Source of the DNA: an uncultured Desulfovibrionaceae bacterium
GTDB taxonomy: Bacteria; Desulfobacterota; Desulfovibrionia; Desulfovibrionales; Desulfovibrionaceae
Reading direction: 5' to 3'
Length of the DNA stretch: 64,000 nt
Assembly (NCBI GenBank): GCA_944325195.1
Contig: CALUZB010000004.1
Span: forward strand, 372,001-436,000
The notes under the pieces were generated by a model, which was not told where the DNA came from, did not search any database, and saw nothing but the letters and a program-made list of their open reading frames with translations. Below, piece by piece: positions 16,755-25,736 of this stretch. The translations under genes were made by a program, and so were the position numbers. The first letter of the stretch is position 1, and each line of letters opens with the position of its first letter.

Positions 16755-17755
16755 TATTTTACCAGCCCGGCTTCCAGCACATATTCGCTGAAATAAGTGA
16801 TTATCAGATCCACTCCCGCACGTTTGATGCTGGTCAGACTTTCCAGAATGGCCGCGTCTTTATTCAGCCAGCCATTGGAGATAGCCGCCATCAGCATGGA
16901 GTATTCCCCACTGACCTGGTAACCGGCTAAAGGCTGTAAAATTGTTTCACGTACAGCCCTCAATATATCGAGATAAGGCATTGCAGGTTTGACCATCAGA
17001 ATATCCGCGCCCTCTTCCACATCTGAAAGGGTTTCCAGTAAGGCTTCCCGGCTGTTAGCCGGGTTCATCTGGTAACTTTTGCGGTTCCCGAATTTAGGGG
17101 CGGACTCAGCCGCCTCCCGGAACGGGCCGTAGAAGGAAGAGGCAAACTTAGCGGAGTAAGACATGATCGGCACATGTGTAAAGCCGTTTCCATCCAAAGC
17201 TGCTCTTATTGCCTGCACGGCACCGTCCATCATCGCTGAGGGAGCCACAATATCCGCACCGGCTTCAGCATGAGAAAGCGCGCAGTTACAAAGCAGGTCA
17301 AGCGTGGGATCATTATCCACCTCACTTCCGGCAAGCAGACCGCAGTGCCCGTGCGCCGTGTACTCACACAGACAAACATCTGTAATTACCGTAAGTTCCG
17401 GGAATTTTTCTTTCAGCAGCCGGCAGGCCTGCTGCACCACGCCATCAGCGGCCCAACCTTCCGAACCCTGTTCGTCTTTGTGGGCTGGGATGCCGAAAAG
17501 CAGGCAGGCCCTAAGCCCGTTCCCCACGGCTTTCTCTACCCGCAAGATAAGTTGTGTAAGAGAAAGCTGATTTTGGCCGGGCATTGCTTCAATGGGTTTG
17601 CAAAAGTTACAGTCCTGAGTATTTACTACAAAGTAAGGCATGATCAGATCATCTCGGCTGAGCCGGGTTTCCTGAACAAGCGCACGCAGGCTTTCAGTCC
17701 GCCGCAAACGACGTCCTCTGAAAAACGAATGGTTGGTTTGGCTGATTTCAGACAT
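16754..17755 (-). CDS. hemB: Porphobilinogen synthase (delta-aminolevulinate dehydratase)
   Basis: A 333-residue HemB, which condenses two 5-aminolevulinate molecules to porphobilinogen in the cytoplasm. Seen: RLRRTESLRALVQET, DVCLCEYTAHGHCG with the zinc-type cysteine cluster, the Schiff-base lysine in MSYSAKFASSFYGPFR near residue 197, and the second catalytic lysine in MVKPAMPYLD near 252. Full length. It begins 2 nt after the stop of the DsbA-like gene and runs into ahbD, so heme-precursor supply and the last heme step are on one message with a thiol oxidoreductase. Confidence 0.96.
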   Translation of the reverse strand: MSEISQTNHSFFRGRRLRRTESLRALVQETRLSRDDLIMPYFVVNTQDCNFCKPIEAMPGQNQLSLTQLILRVEKAVGNGLRACLLFGIPAHKDEQGSEGWAADGVVQQACRLLKEKFPELTVITDVCLCEYTAHGHCGLLAGSEVDNDPTLDLLCNCALSHAEAGADIVAPSAMMDGAVQAIRAALDGNGFTHVPIMSYSAKFASSFYGPFREAAESAPKFGNRKSYQMNPANSREALLETLSDVEEGADILMVKPAMPYLDILRAVRETILQPLAGYQVSGEYSMLMAAISNGWLNKDAAILESLTSIKRAGVDLIITYFSEYVLEAGLVK

Positions 17756-17757
17756 TA

Positions 17758-18753
17758 CTATTTCAACCTCAGGGCTTGTTGAACTCCAAAATCCAGAATA
17801 TCCGGGCTAGGCGCGCCGGGGAGCACTAAATTATTTATTAAGATATAAGGGGCCCCGTCAAATCCGAACTCTTTCGCCTCGCGCAAGTCTTCTTCCAGAA
17901 TGCGGATTGCCTGCTCGCCGTGTGCATCGGCTTTTAACCGCTCCATGTCAAACCCGATTTTTTCGGCCAGGGGAATGATGAACTCTTCCCCCTTAGTCAT
18001 TAACTCATCTCTGCCGGCATACAGTCCTTTATACAGCGCCCAAGCCTTTAAATCGCTCTGCATGGAGGCTGCGATAAAATACTGAGCGGCAATCCGCGAA
18101 TATTTATGACTGGACAGGGGACGGTGCTTAAAAATGAAGTGTACTTTAGTCGGGTTGGTAAGCATATATTCCTCAATGACCTGTGATGCCTTTGCACAGT
18201 AAGGGCAGCAAAAATCAGAGTAAGAAGCAATCAGCACAGGGGCATTGGGCGCCCCGCGCATGGGGCGGTTTTCGATGGTAAAGGTTTTGGGAGTTTCGGC
18301 ATCCTGCTTCCATTGCTCAAGCAACGCTTTCTTTTTACGCTCCTGATTGCCGAGTTGGGCTATGGCCAACACCTCTTCCGGGTGCTTGCGCAACACGTCT
18401 AAAAGCACATCAGGATCATCATTCAACACTTTAACCAGCATCTTTTTAAATTGAGCATCAGACATTCCCGCATCAGCTTTATAATTAAAACCAGTTTGAG
18501 CTGCTCTTTTCGGTTTTGAAGTATTCTCAGTTTTCTGCCCCGCTGATTGGACGACGGCGAGCACGGCCTCGCTGTTGTTTCTCAACACATCCAAAACCAC
18601 GTCAGGATTTCCGACGAAATATTCCGTCAGTAAAGTTTTAAAATTCCTTTCCGCACTTCCTTCCGCATAGCTTGGGCAAATGAAGAAGGCAAGCAGCAGC
18701 CACAAGCAGGCCGTCAAAGCAAATATATTATGATTCCGGTTGGTCAGGTTCAT
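17758..18753 (-). CDS. Exported DsbA-like thiol oxidoreductase with duplicated N-terminal segment
   Basis: A 331-residue periplasmic protein. A signal peptide (LLLAFFICPSYA) is followed by two copies of a short helical unit, NPDVVLDVLRNNSEAVLAV and DDPDVLLDVLRKHPEEVLAI, about 70 residues apart, then a thioredoxin/DsbA fold with active site SDFCCPYCAKASQ near residue 197 (CPYC) and cis-proline region DGAPYILINN. DsbA-like proteins with CPYC redox motifs make or isomerise disulfides, or handle cytochrome c apoproteins. I start at ATG 18753, preceded by GAGGGAG, rather than the GTG/ATG-rich frame reaching 18816. It leads an operon with hemB and ahbD. Confidence 0.88.
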   Translation of the reverse strand: MNLTNRNHNIFALTACLWLLLAFFICPSYAEGSAERNFKTLLTEYFVGNPDVVLDVLRNNSEAVLAVVQSAGQKTENTSKPKRAAQTGFNYKADAGMSDAQFKKMLVKVLNDDPDVLLDVLRKHPEEVLAIAQLGNQERKKKALLEQWKQDAETPKTFTIENRPMRGAPNAPVLIASYSDFCCPYCAKASQVIEEYMLTNPTKVHFIFKHRPLSSHKYSRIAAQYFIAASMQSDLKAWALYKGLYAGRDELMTKGEEFIIPLAEKIGFDMERLKADAHGEQAIRILEEDLREAKEFGFDGAPYILINNLVLPGAPSPDILDFGVQQALRLK

Positions 18754-18834
18754 TATCTCCCTCAAATTTATCCGGGCGCAACCAATGTAAACGTCCGTAT
18801 AGAATACCATGCGCATTGCATACCCTTTTTTTCC

Positions 18835-18863
18835 ATTTTAGTAAAACCGGATTTTAACTTCAA
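18835..18863 (-). promoter_or_regulatory. Promoter of the dsbA-like/hemB/ahbD operon
   Basis: On the minus strand TTGAAG (18858-18863), a 17-nt spacer and TAAAAT (18835-18840). Transcription should begin near 18828, giving a leader of about 75 nt. Confidence 0.65.
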
Positions 18864-19004
18864 CGGCTGATAAGGCTTGCCAAGTTTTATTTTATTGCTA
18901 TAACCTTCCTGCTTTGCTACAAGCGCATACATGGCTTGACTGCTCATCACTGTAAAAAGAATTACTAAATACCGTCCCCACAGCGGAACTCAAAGGAGAA
19001 TTTT

Positions 19005-19430
19005 ATGAAATTGCGTTTAATTGGCGTTTTCCTGTTTGCAGTTATGTTGATGACTTACGGCTGCGGCAGCGATTCAAGTTCCTCTTCAGCCAACGGAATT
19101 AACGGCACTTGGGCAATTGATATTGAAAAAACAATAGACTCATCTGATGAAATAAAAGCTCAGCTGGCCGGTGAACCGATGGCCAAAGAAATGCTGAAAA
19201 ACATGCTTGGCGACTCTTTTATCGTAATTGATACTGAAAAAGGCGTTATGAGTGGTAAAATGGTCGGGGTTGATTTCCCTGAATCCAAGTTCACTGTTGT
19301 TTCTGAAGACGGCAATACGATTAAAATTAAGGATGACTCCAACCAGGAAATCTCCGTAAACATTATTGACGACAATACTATCTCTGTCAGCGATCCCAGC
19401 GGCATAGAGATGGTTCTTGTGCGGAAATAA
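19005..19430 (+). CDS. Small lipoprotein of unknown function
   Basis: A 141-residue protein with signal peptide and lipobox MTYGC near residue 20, then a Ser-rich spacer (DSSSSSA). The mature domain has a lipocalin/immunoglobulin-like strand pattern: NGTWAIDIEKT, DTEKGVMSGKM, NTIKIKDD, NTISVSDPSG. It recalls small solute- or repeat-binding lipoproteins but matches no family I can name. AAAGGAG precedes ATG 19005 at good spacing, and a strong terminator follows within 25 nt, so it is a monocistronic unit. An outer or periplasmic location is likely. Confidence 0.8.
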   Translation: MKLRLIGVFLFAVMLMTYGCGSDSSSSSANGINGTWAIDIEKTIDSSDEIKAQLAGEPMAKEMLKNMLGDSFIVIDTEKGVMSGKMVGVDFPESKFTVVSEDGNTIKIKDDSNQEISVNIIDDNTISVSDPSGIEMVLVRK

Positions 19431-19453
19431 AAAATCCAGCTCCATTCTCACAA

Positions 19454-19483
19454 AAGGCCCGCATAAAAGCGGGCCTTGTTTTT
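19454..19483 (+). terminator. Terminator of the small lipoprotein gene
   Basis: Stem AAGGCCCGC/GCGGGCCTT with loop ATAAAA, then GTTTTT. A textbook rho-independent terminator 24 nt past the stop codon. Confidence 0.9.
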
Positions 19484-19938
19484 GCTTACATGCCAAATGT
19501 GCTTGTATGCCAATTTTCAACCATTATCACTTCGCACAATGTCCCAATCTACAGCTACTCCAACCGCCGACGGTCCCAGCATTGCTGCCGCCCCCTAACT
19601 GCATTCACAAGTCAAGTACCTGCCTGAAGGAGCAACCTTCAACCAACACATCATCCCCCCCATGAATTACTAAAAAGTTCCAGCGACGAAGCCGTTTGTC
19701 AACCATTTCTTCCCACCCATTTAAGCGAGAGCTGAGACTCTGAAGGAATCTTTGATAAAATTTTTGGGCGTATTCAAACCAGTTCGCGGAAATCTGGGCA
19801 TTGATTACAGTTTTATAATTTAATAATAATCAATAATAGTTTTGTTACTTGCATTAGATTTTGTTGTGTTTTAAAATTACATATACTATAAGAGACTGTA
19901 ATCAGATTATCTTTTGCCAACCCTGAGGTTTCTATTTA
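19484..19938. other. Intergenic region upstream of the activase gene
   Basis: No gene seen. The last 130 nt are strongly AT-rich and carry the candidate promoter of the activase operon. A plus-strand frame crossing 19417-19665 is unsupported, since it runs through the terminator. Confidence 0.5.
19859..19887 (+). promoter_or_regulatory. Candidate promoter of the activase-yraN-rsmI-PTS operon
   Basis: TTTTGT (19859-19864), a 17-nt spacer and TATACT (19882-19887) in an AT-rich tract. The -35 is weak and the -10 good. The leader would be about 45 nt. Confidence 0.45.
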
Positions 19939-22900
19939 ATGAAAAACAATGCGATGACTGGTTGTTTTTTGGGGCTTGACATTGGGTCCACCACGGCAAA
20001 ACTGGTAATTTTAAGCCCCGCCAATGAGTTGATTTTTTCCGCTTACGAGCGCCACCTCTCTGAACCCAGAGTTGTGTTGGCCAGACTGCTTTCCGATGCA
20101 GCAGCTAAATTTCCCGGTCTGAGGGTGCGCGGGGCGTGTACCGGTTCCGGGGGGATTGCACTAGCCAAGGCCCTGGGGCTTGACTTCGTGCAGGAAGTAA
20201 TCGCATCGACAACCGCCGTTCAGCAAATAATTCCCCAAACTTCTGTAGCCATTGAGTTGGGCGGTGAAGACGCCAAAATTACCTTCTTTGAAGGAAACAT
20301 TGAACAACGAATGAACGAAACCTGCGCCGGCGGTACAGGGGCATTTATTGATCAAATGGCCTCATATCTGCAGACAGATGCAGCGGGCCTTAACGAATTA
20401 GCCCAAAAATATACAACTATTTATCCCATTGCCTCGCGTTGTGGGGTATTCGCTAAAACAGATGTATTGCCGCTGTTGAATGAGGGCGCGGCCCGAGAGA
20501 ATATTGCCGCATCAATTTTTCAGGCGGTTGTCGATCAGACTGTGGGCGGACTTGCTTGCGGGCGGGCGATCAAGGGAAATGTGGCGTTTCTGGGGGGACC
20601 GCTCTATTTCCTTTCTGAGCTGCGCAAACGTTTTGAAGAAAGCCTTGGACTCACCCCTGAACAATCGGTTTTTCCACCCAATGCCCAGTACTTTGTTGCT
20701 ATAGGGGCGGCCCTAGAGGCAAAAGCCAGTCGCGGTCTGTCCGAACAAAGCTTACTCGATTTAGCTGAAGCTGCAAGAAATATGGACGAGCAAACCGGTC
20801 TTGAGACCGATCCGTTGCCGCCCCTGTTCAACAACACGGCTGAGCTTGCCGAATTCCGCCGCGTGCACAGCCGGGAGACTGCACCGCGCTCCGACATCAA
20901 CCAGGTCAGCGGACCGCTTTATCTTGGATTCGATGCGGGCTCCACAACCATTAAAGCTGTGCTTATGGACGATCACGGAGCTATTTTGCATACCCACTAT
21001 TCCAATAACAAAGGCATGCCCCTGAGCACTGCGGTTAAAATATTAAAGGAAATTTATCGGTTAATTCCCAAAGGAGCATGGATAGCGCATTGCGGAGCCA
21101 CCGGCTATGGAGCGGGGTTGCTTAAGGCGGCCTTAGGCGTAGAAGTTGATGAAGTTGAAACAGTGGCCCATTACCGGGCTGCAAGGTTTTTATGTCCGGG
21201 TGTGAGCTTTGTTCTGGATATCGGCGGGCAGGATATGAAGTGCCTGCATGTTAAAGATGGCATTATCGACCGGATCATGCTTAATGAAGCCTGTTCCGCC
21301 GGCTGTGGCGTGTTCATTGAAACATTCGCCAAATCGCTGGGCATGGAAAAGGAAGAATTTGCGGAACGCGCGCTTATAGCCAAAGCTCCGGTTGACCTGG
21401 GCTCGCGGTGCACTGTGTTTATGAATTCTAAAATAAAACAGGCCCAAAAAGAGGGCGCTACTGTGGAGGATATTGCTGCAGGCCTTGCCTATTCGGTAAT
21501 CCGCAACGCGCTGTATAAAGTAATCAAGGTGTCCGGCCCGGAAGATCTGGGACCGTTGGTAGTGGCCCAAGGCGGCTCTTTCTTGAATGACGCGCTGCTG
21601 CGGGCATTTGAAAAATTAATGGGTTGCGAGGTGTTCCGGCCTGATATCGCAGGTCTGATGGGCGCATATGGCGTGGCTCTGATTGCGCGTGATACGGCGC
21701 ATAAACTCAAAAATTCTGCAATCAGAAGCAATTTGGTAGGGGAAGCCGCGCTTGAAGAATTCAGCCACCAAACCCGAACAACCAGATGTAGGCTTTGCGG
21801 GAACCGGTGTTTGCTTACGGTGAATATTTTCCCCAACGGCAAATATATAACCGGCAACCGTTGTGAAAAAGGCGCGCCAGACGCGTTGTTGCCGGAAGCA
21901 AACAAATATGTGCCGGAAAACCTCTATGCGCGCAAGTATCAGATGTTGTTTTCCGCCTATACTCCATTGGATGAGGATAAGGCTCCCAGAGGGGTCATCG
22001 GCATTCCGCGCGTTCTGAATATGTATGACCGCTTCCCCTACTGGTTTACGTTTTTCAATGCCCTGGGCTTCAGAGTGGTGCTTTCCGCTCCCTCCAGCCA
22101 GGAATTGTACGCAAAAGGCATAGACACTATCTCTTCACAATCTGTATGCTACCCGGCCAAGCTTGCGCATGGCCACATTATGGACCTGGTTGAAAAAGGG
22201 GTTAAACATATCTTTTACCCGTGCATTCCACGTGAAGAGAAAGAAGATGATACCGCCGATGACTGCTACAATTGTCCGGTAGTGTCAGGCTACCCGGAAG
22301 TGCTGCGCCTGAATATGGGTGTGCTTGAGGAAAACGGGGTGAAGTTACACTGCCCGTTCCTGCAGATGGACAAATTCAACCACATTATCAATACCCTACT
22401 GGAGGAGTTCCATGGCTTCGGCATCTCCCGCCGAGAAATGACAAATGCCTTATATGAGGCCGGGTTTGAACGTGACCGCTTCCGGGCGGAAATGCGCCGG
22501 CTTGGCGATGAAACGCTGCACGAACTGGAAAGTTCAGGGCGATTGGGCGTAGTCCTGACGGGGCATCCCTATCACCTTGACCCGGCAATCAATCACGGCA
22601 TACCCGAACTTATTGTCAGTTGCGGAGTAGCCGTATTGACTGAAGACAGCGTAGCTCATCTGGCAAAAGTGCCAAGGCCGTTGCGCGTGCTGGATCAGTG
22701 GCCGTACCATTCCCGTTTGTTCCGAGCTGCGGCGGCAGTAGCTGCTCACCCTAATCTGGAACTGATTCAGTTCAATTCTTTCGGTTGTGGACTGGACGCA
22801 ATCAGTGCCGAACAGGTGCAGGAAATACTTGAGGCCGCAAATAAAATACATACGCTTCTGAAAATAGATGAGGGAGCGAATTTGGGCGGAGCCCGCATCC

Positions 22901-24447
22901 GCATTCGTTCTTTGCTTGCCACAGTGCAGGCGCAGGCAGAAGAACGGGGCATTAAATCCACGGAAGGAGCCAGGCCGCTGCATACTCTGGGCAAAATTGC
23001 AAAGACCATGCTGGAAAACGGCCGGGCCGCTCTTGCCAGAAAAGTCGATCCTCTCACCTTGAAAGCAGGCAAGCTTTCCGACTTTGTGGACCCTGAAGAC
23101 CCGGATCAGGATGCCCTGATTGTGGGCCCCAACGGGCGCAATTATGTGGCTAAGGCAGGTAAAGTAGCGCCGCTGCCCTCTTTGCCCAGCCTCTATGGTA
23201 CTACCAAGTTTACCCGTGAAATGAGGGATACTTATACCATTCTGGTACCGCAAATGTCCCCGGTGCATTTTCAGTTTTTAGAAGCAGGTTTGCAGTGCGA
23301 GGGGTACAATGTGGAACTCCTTCCGTATGCAAGCCATGAAGATGTGGAAGTGGGCCTTCGTTATGTGAATAACGATGCCTGTTACCCGGCAATCGTGGTA
23401 ATTGGACAGTTGATGCGCGCGGTTCAGAGCGGGAAATACGATAAAAACAAAACCGCTTTGCTTGTTTCGCAAACAGGCGGCAGTTGTAGGGCCACCAACT
23501 ATGTCGGCTTGCTCCGGCGTGGCCTGAAAAAATGCGGCATGGGACATGTGCCGGTCATTTCATTCAACATGGTCGGGCTTGAGGAGCAGGCCGGTTTTGT
23601 TGTAACCGGTAAAATGCTTCTGCGTTTGGCCAATGCTGTACTTTACGGCGATATGCTTGATAAGCTTACCCTGCGCACCCGCCCTTATGAGCTGAACAAA
23701 GGTGAAACAGATGAGAAAGCCGCCAAATGGGGCAGAATCTGCCGCAATTCCATGATCAGTCTTTCCAATAAAGTGTTCAAGCAAAACATCTATGGAATGG
23801 TTGATGACTTTTCGCGCATACCGATTTCCTCCGAATTGAAGCCAAGAGTGGGCATGGTCGGGGAGATTCTGATTAAATATCACCCCGACGCTAATAATCA
23901 GACCACTCAGGTAATTGAAGCCGAGGGAGGGGAAGCTGTGCCCACCGAGCTGATAAACTTCGTGCTGTATTGCCTGTATGATGATCTGCCGTTTTCGCGC
24001 CATTTATCAAGCGGCTTTTTCAAAGCGCTTAAAAACTGGTTAATGATCCAGTGGATAGAACGCAAGCGCAATATCCTGCGCAAAGCTATTTCACGATATC
24101 CGCGCTATGGACATATTCCCACTATTCATGAATTAGCTAACGGCTGCCGCGAAGTTATTTCTCTGGGGCACCAGGGCGGTGAAGGCTGGTTGCTTACGGC
24201 TGAAATGCTTGAAATGCTGAAAACAGATGTGCCGAATATCCTGTGTATGCAGCCGTTTGCCTGTTTGCCCAATCATATAACAGGCAAAGGCGTAATCCGG
24301 GAATTGACCCGCCGTTTTCCGCTGGCCAATATCGCTCCTGTGGATTATGATCCCGGAGCGTCGGAAGTCAATCAATTAAACAGAATTAAGTTGATGATGA
24401 CAGTGGCCAAGCAGAATTTGCAAAACAGTGTGTACAAGGCCGGATAA
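19939..24447 (+). CDS. Giant acyl-CoA dehydratase activase-related protein (BadF/HgdC-HgdC-DUF2229-HgdB-like)
   Basis: A 1502-residue protein with two BadF/BadG/HgdC ATPase units. Unit 1, residues 8-265, has LGLDIGSTTAKLV and NETCAGGTGAFIDQM. Unit 2, residues about 328-595, has LGFDAGSTTIKAV and NEACSAGCGVFIETFA. A Cys knuckle CRLCGNRC near 617 and a DUF2229 region (VIGIPRVLNMYDRFPYW, SVCYPAKLAHGH) follow, then HgdB-like segments (CYNCPVVSGYP, NDACYPAIVV, SCRATNY). HgdC activases use ATP to inject one electron into 2-hydroxyacyl-CoA dehydratases; the role of these giant fusions is not known. No ribosome binding site is evident. It ends 1 nt before yraN, heading a seven-gene run. Confidence 0.88.
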   Translation: MKNNAMTGCFLGLDIGSTTAKLVILSPANELIFSAYERHLSEPRVVLARLLSDAAAKFPGLRVRGACTGSGGIALAKALGLDFVQEVIASTTAVQQIIPQTSVAIELGGEDAKITFFEGNIEQRMNETCAGGTGAFIDQMASYLQTDAAGLNELAQKYTTIYPIASRCGVFAKTDVLPLLNEGAARENIAASIFQAVVDQTVGGLACGRAIKGNVAFLGGPLYFLSELRKRFEESLGLTPEQSVFPPNAQYFVAIGAALEAKASRGLSEQSLLDLAEAARNMDEQTGLETDPLPPLFNNTAELAEFRRVHSRETAPRSDINQVSGPLYLGFDAGSTTIKAVLMDDHGAILHTHYSNNKGMPLSTAVKILKEIYRLIPKGAWIAHCGATGYGAGLLKAALGVEVDEVETVAHYRAARFLCPGVSFVLDIGGQDMKCLHVKDGIIDRIMLNEACSAGCGVFIETFAKSLGMEKEEFAERALIAKAPVDLGSRCTVFMNSKIKQAQKEGATVEDIAAGLAYSVIRNALYKVIKVSGPEDLGPLVVAQGGSFLNDALLRAFEKLMGCEVFRPDIAGLMGAYGVALIARDTAHKLKNSAIRSNLVGEAALEEFSHQTRTTRCRLCGNRCLLTVNIFPNGKYITGNRCEKGAPDALLPEANKYVPENLYARKYQMLFSAYTPLDEDKAPRGVIGIPRVLNMYDRFPYWFTFFNALGFRVVLSAPSSQELYAKGIDTISSQSVCYPAKLAHGHIMDLVEKGVKHIFYPCIPREEKEDDTADDCYNCPVVSGYPEVLRLNMGVLEENGVKLHCPFLQMDKFNHIINTLLEEFHGFGISRREMTNALYEAGFERDRFRAEMRRLGDETLHELESSGRLGVVLTGHPYHLDPAINHGIPELIVSCGVAVLTEDSVAHLAKVPRPLRVLDQWPYHSRLFRAAAAVAAHPNLELIQFNSFGCGLDAISAEQVQEILEAANKIHTLLKIDEGANLGGARIRIRSLLATVQAQAEERGIKSTEGARPLHTLGKIAKTMLENGRAALARKVDPLTLKAGKLSDFVDPEDPDQDALIVGPNGRNYVAKAGKVAPLPSLPSLYGTTKFTREMRDTYTILVPQMSPVHFQFLEAGLQCEGYNVELLPYASHEDVEVGLRYVNNDACYPAIVVIGQLMRAVQSGKYDKNKTALLVSQTGGSCRATNYVGLLRRGLKKCGMGHVPVISFNMVGLEEQAGFVVTGKMLLRLANAVLYGDMLDKLTLRTRPYELNKGETDEKAAKWGRICRNSMISLSNKVFKQNIYGMVDDFSRIPISSELKPRVGMVGEILIKYHPDANNQTTQVIEAEGGEAVPTELINFVLYCLYDDLPFSRHLSSGFFKALKNWLMIQWIERKRNILRKAISRYPRYGHIPTIHELANGCREVISLGHQGGEGWLLTAEMLEMLKTDVPNILCMQPFACLPNHITGKGVIRELTRRFPLANIAPVDYDPGASEVNQLNRIKLMMTVAKQNLQNSVYKAG

Positions 24448-24448
24448 A

Positions 24449-24886
24449 ATGGCTTTTACCCCCACCCGAATGCAGGCGACAGGAAACTTCGGTGAAGATA
24501 TAGCCGCTGGCTATCTCCGGAAGCTGGGAATGGAAATTGTTGCCCGCAACTGGCGCAAAGGCTCCTATGAACTGGATTTGATTTGCCTGCATGAGGGAAC
24601 CTTGGTTTTCGTGGAAGTTAAAACCAGAAGCGCAAACAGTTTTGAGACCCCGGCTGAGGCGTTGAATTCCGGCAAGCGTAAAAGTCTTATGCGTGCAGTC
24701 ATGGAATATCTTTATGAAACTGACTTGTGGGAGATGCCCTGCCGTTTTGACTTGGTAAGCGTAGTGACTGAAAACTCCAGGCAGGAAGTGGAACATATTG
24801 AAGATGTCCTTAAATTCGACACAGGATCCGATAAATCGGGCCGGCACGCTCTGGATTGTGGCCACACCCCTTGGCAACCCTGGTGA
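24449..24886 (+). CDS. yraN: YraN family (UPF0102) endonuclease-like protein
   Basis: A 145-residue member of UPF0102, a restriction-endonuclease-fold family of unknown function. Seen: NFGEDIAAGYLRKLGMEIV, then YELDLICLHEGTLVFVEVKTRS, which carries the PD-(D/E)xK-like residues (D, E and K of FVEVK). ATG 24449 lies 1 nt past the activase stop; ATG 24470 is an alternative. The 3' end overlaps rsmI by 83 nt. yraN commonly neighbours rsmI in proteobacteria, which agrees with this assignment. Confidence 0.85.
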   Translation: MAFTPTRMQATGNFGEDIAAGYLRKLGMEIVARNWRKGSYELDLICLHEGTLVFVEVKTRSANSFETPAEALNSGKRKSLMRAVMEYLYETDLWEMPCRFDLVSVVTENSRQEVEHIEDVLKFDTGSDKSGRHALDCGHTPWQPW

Positions 24887-25736
24887 TCTTTCGTTACGGG
24901 CAAAACAGACGCTTGAAGCAGTTGATTTTGTGCTGGCGGAAGATACCCGCAGAAGCGGCCTGCTTTTTGCGGAGTGCGGAGTGGAAGCCAAGGGCTTTGT
25001 CAGCTTCCATGAACACAATGAAGAAGAACAGCTTCCGATAATCATTTCTCAACTGGAACAAGGCCGGGACATCGCTTTGGTAAGCGACGCGGGATTTCCA
25101 ACTCTTTCCGATCCGGGCTTCAGATTAATCCGGGCATTACGCAAGAAAGGTATGCGTGTGAGTGTGGTGCCCGGCCCATCGGCAATATTAACTGCCCTGG
25201 CCGCAAGCGGCCTTGCCCCTCAACCGTTTGTCTTTTTAGGTTTTCTGCCGCGTAAACCCGGCGAGCAGGCCCGCCTGTTCGCTAAGTATGCTGATGCGGG
25301 TTGTACATTGGTATTTTTTGAGCGCAAAGACAGGCTGGCAATGACTTTGGAAACAGCCTATGCCCAACTTGGACAGCGTGAAGTCTGTATTGCCAGGGAA
25401 CTTACCAAACCCCATGAAGAATTTATTTTCGGGAAGCTTGGTACACAAAAATCAGACTCTGCCGGCAAGTGCACTTCAGATAAGCACCCCATCAACTCTG
25501 TTTTCCCACCGGAGAATTTACTTGGGGAAATTACAGTAGTAATCGGCCCGGCGGAAGAATTTAAAGCAACGCCCAAAACCCAGGTTTTAGCTTTGGCGGC
25601 TTGGCTTGCAGAAACCGAACCGGATTTGAAACCTAAAGATTTAGCCCGCAAAGTGTCTGCTGCCGTCCGGGGCTGGACCGCTAAGGCAGTGTACAGCCTG
25701 CTTCAAGCCGATGAGGTAAGCCGCTATGTTAAGTAA
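24804..25736 (+). CDS. rsmI: 16S rRNA (cytidine-1402-2'-O)-methyltransferase
   Basis: A 310-residue tetrapyrrole-methylase-fold enzyme that 2'-O-methylates C1402 of 16S rRNA in the decoding centre. Seen: LWIVATPLGNPGDLS at the N-terminus, LAEDTRRSG, VSDAGFPTLSDPG near residue 95, VPGPSAILTALAASG, and FVFLGFLPRK. I use ATG 24804; TTG 24798 is in frame. Either start lies inside yraN, so about 83 nt are read in two frames. The C-terminal part after the catalytic fold (residues about 210-240) is a variable Ser/Lys/Pro-rich stretch. Part of the activase-to-enzyme I operon. Confidence 0.93.
   Translation: MSLNSTQDPINRAGTLWIVATPLGNPGDLSLRAKQTLEAVDFVLAEDTRRSGLLFAECGVEAKGFVSFHEHNEEEQLPIIISQLEQGRDIALVSDAGFPTLSDPGFRLIRALRKKGMRVSVVPGPSAILTALAASGLAPQPFVFLGFLPRKPGEQARLFAKYADAGCTLVFFERKDRLAMTLETAYAQLGQREVCIARELTKPHEEFIFGKLGTQKSDSAGKCTSDKHPINSVFPPENLLGEITVVIGPAEEFKATPKTQVLALAAWLAETEPDLKPKDLARKVSAAVRGWTAKAVYSLLQADEVSRYVK

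Noticed and set aside
18768-18950. 60-codon minus-strand frame upstream of the DsbA-like gene
   Set aside because: It overlaps the promoter at 18835-18863 and the leader of the DsbA-like gene; no ribosome binding site.
22534-23268. 244-codon open frame antisense to the giant activase gene
   Set aside because: It lies wholly inside a well-supported gene, has no ribosome binding site and reads as the antisense shadow of biased codons.
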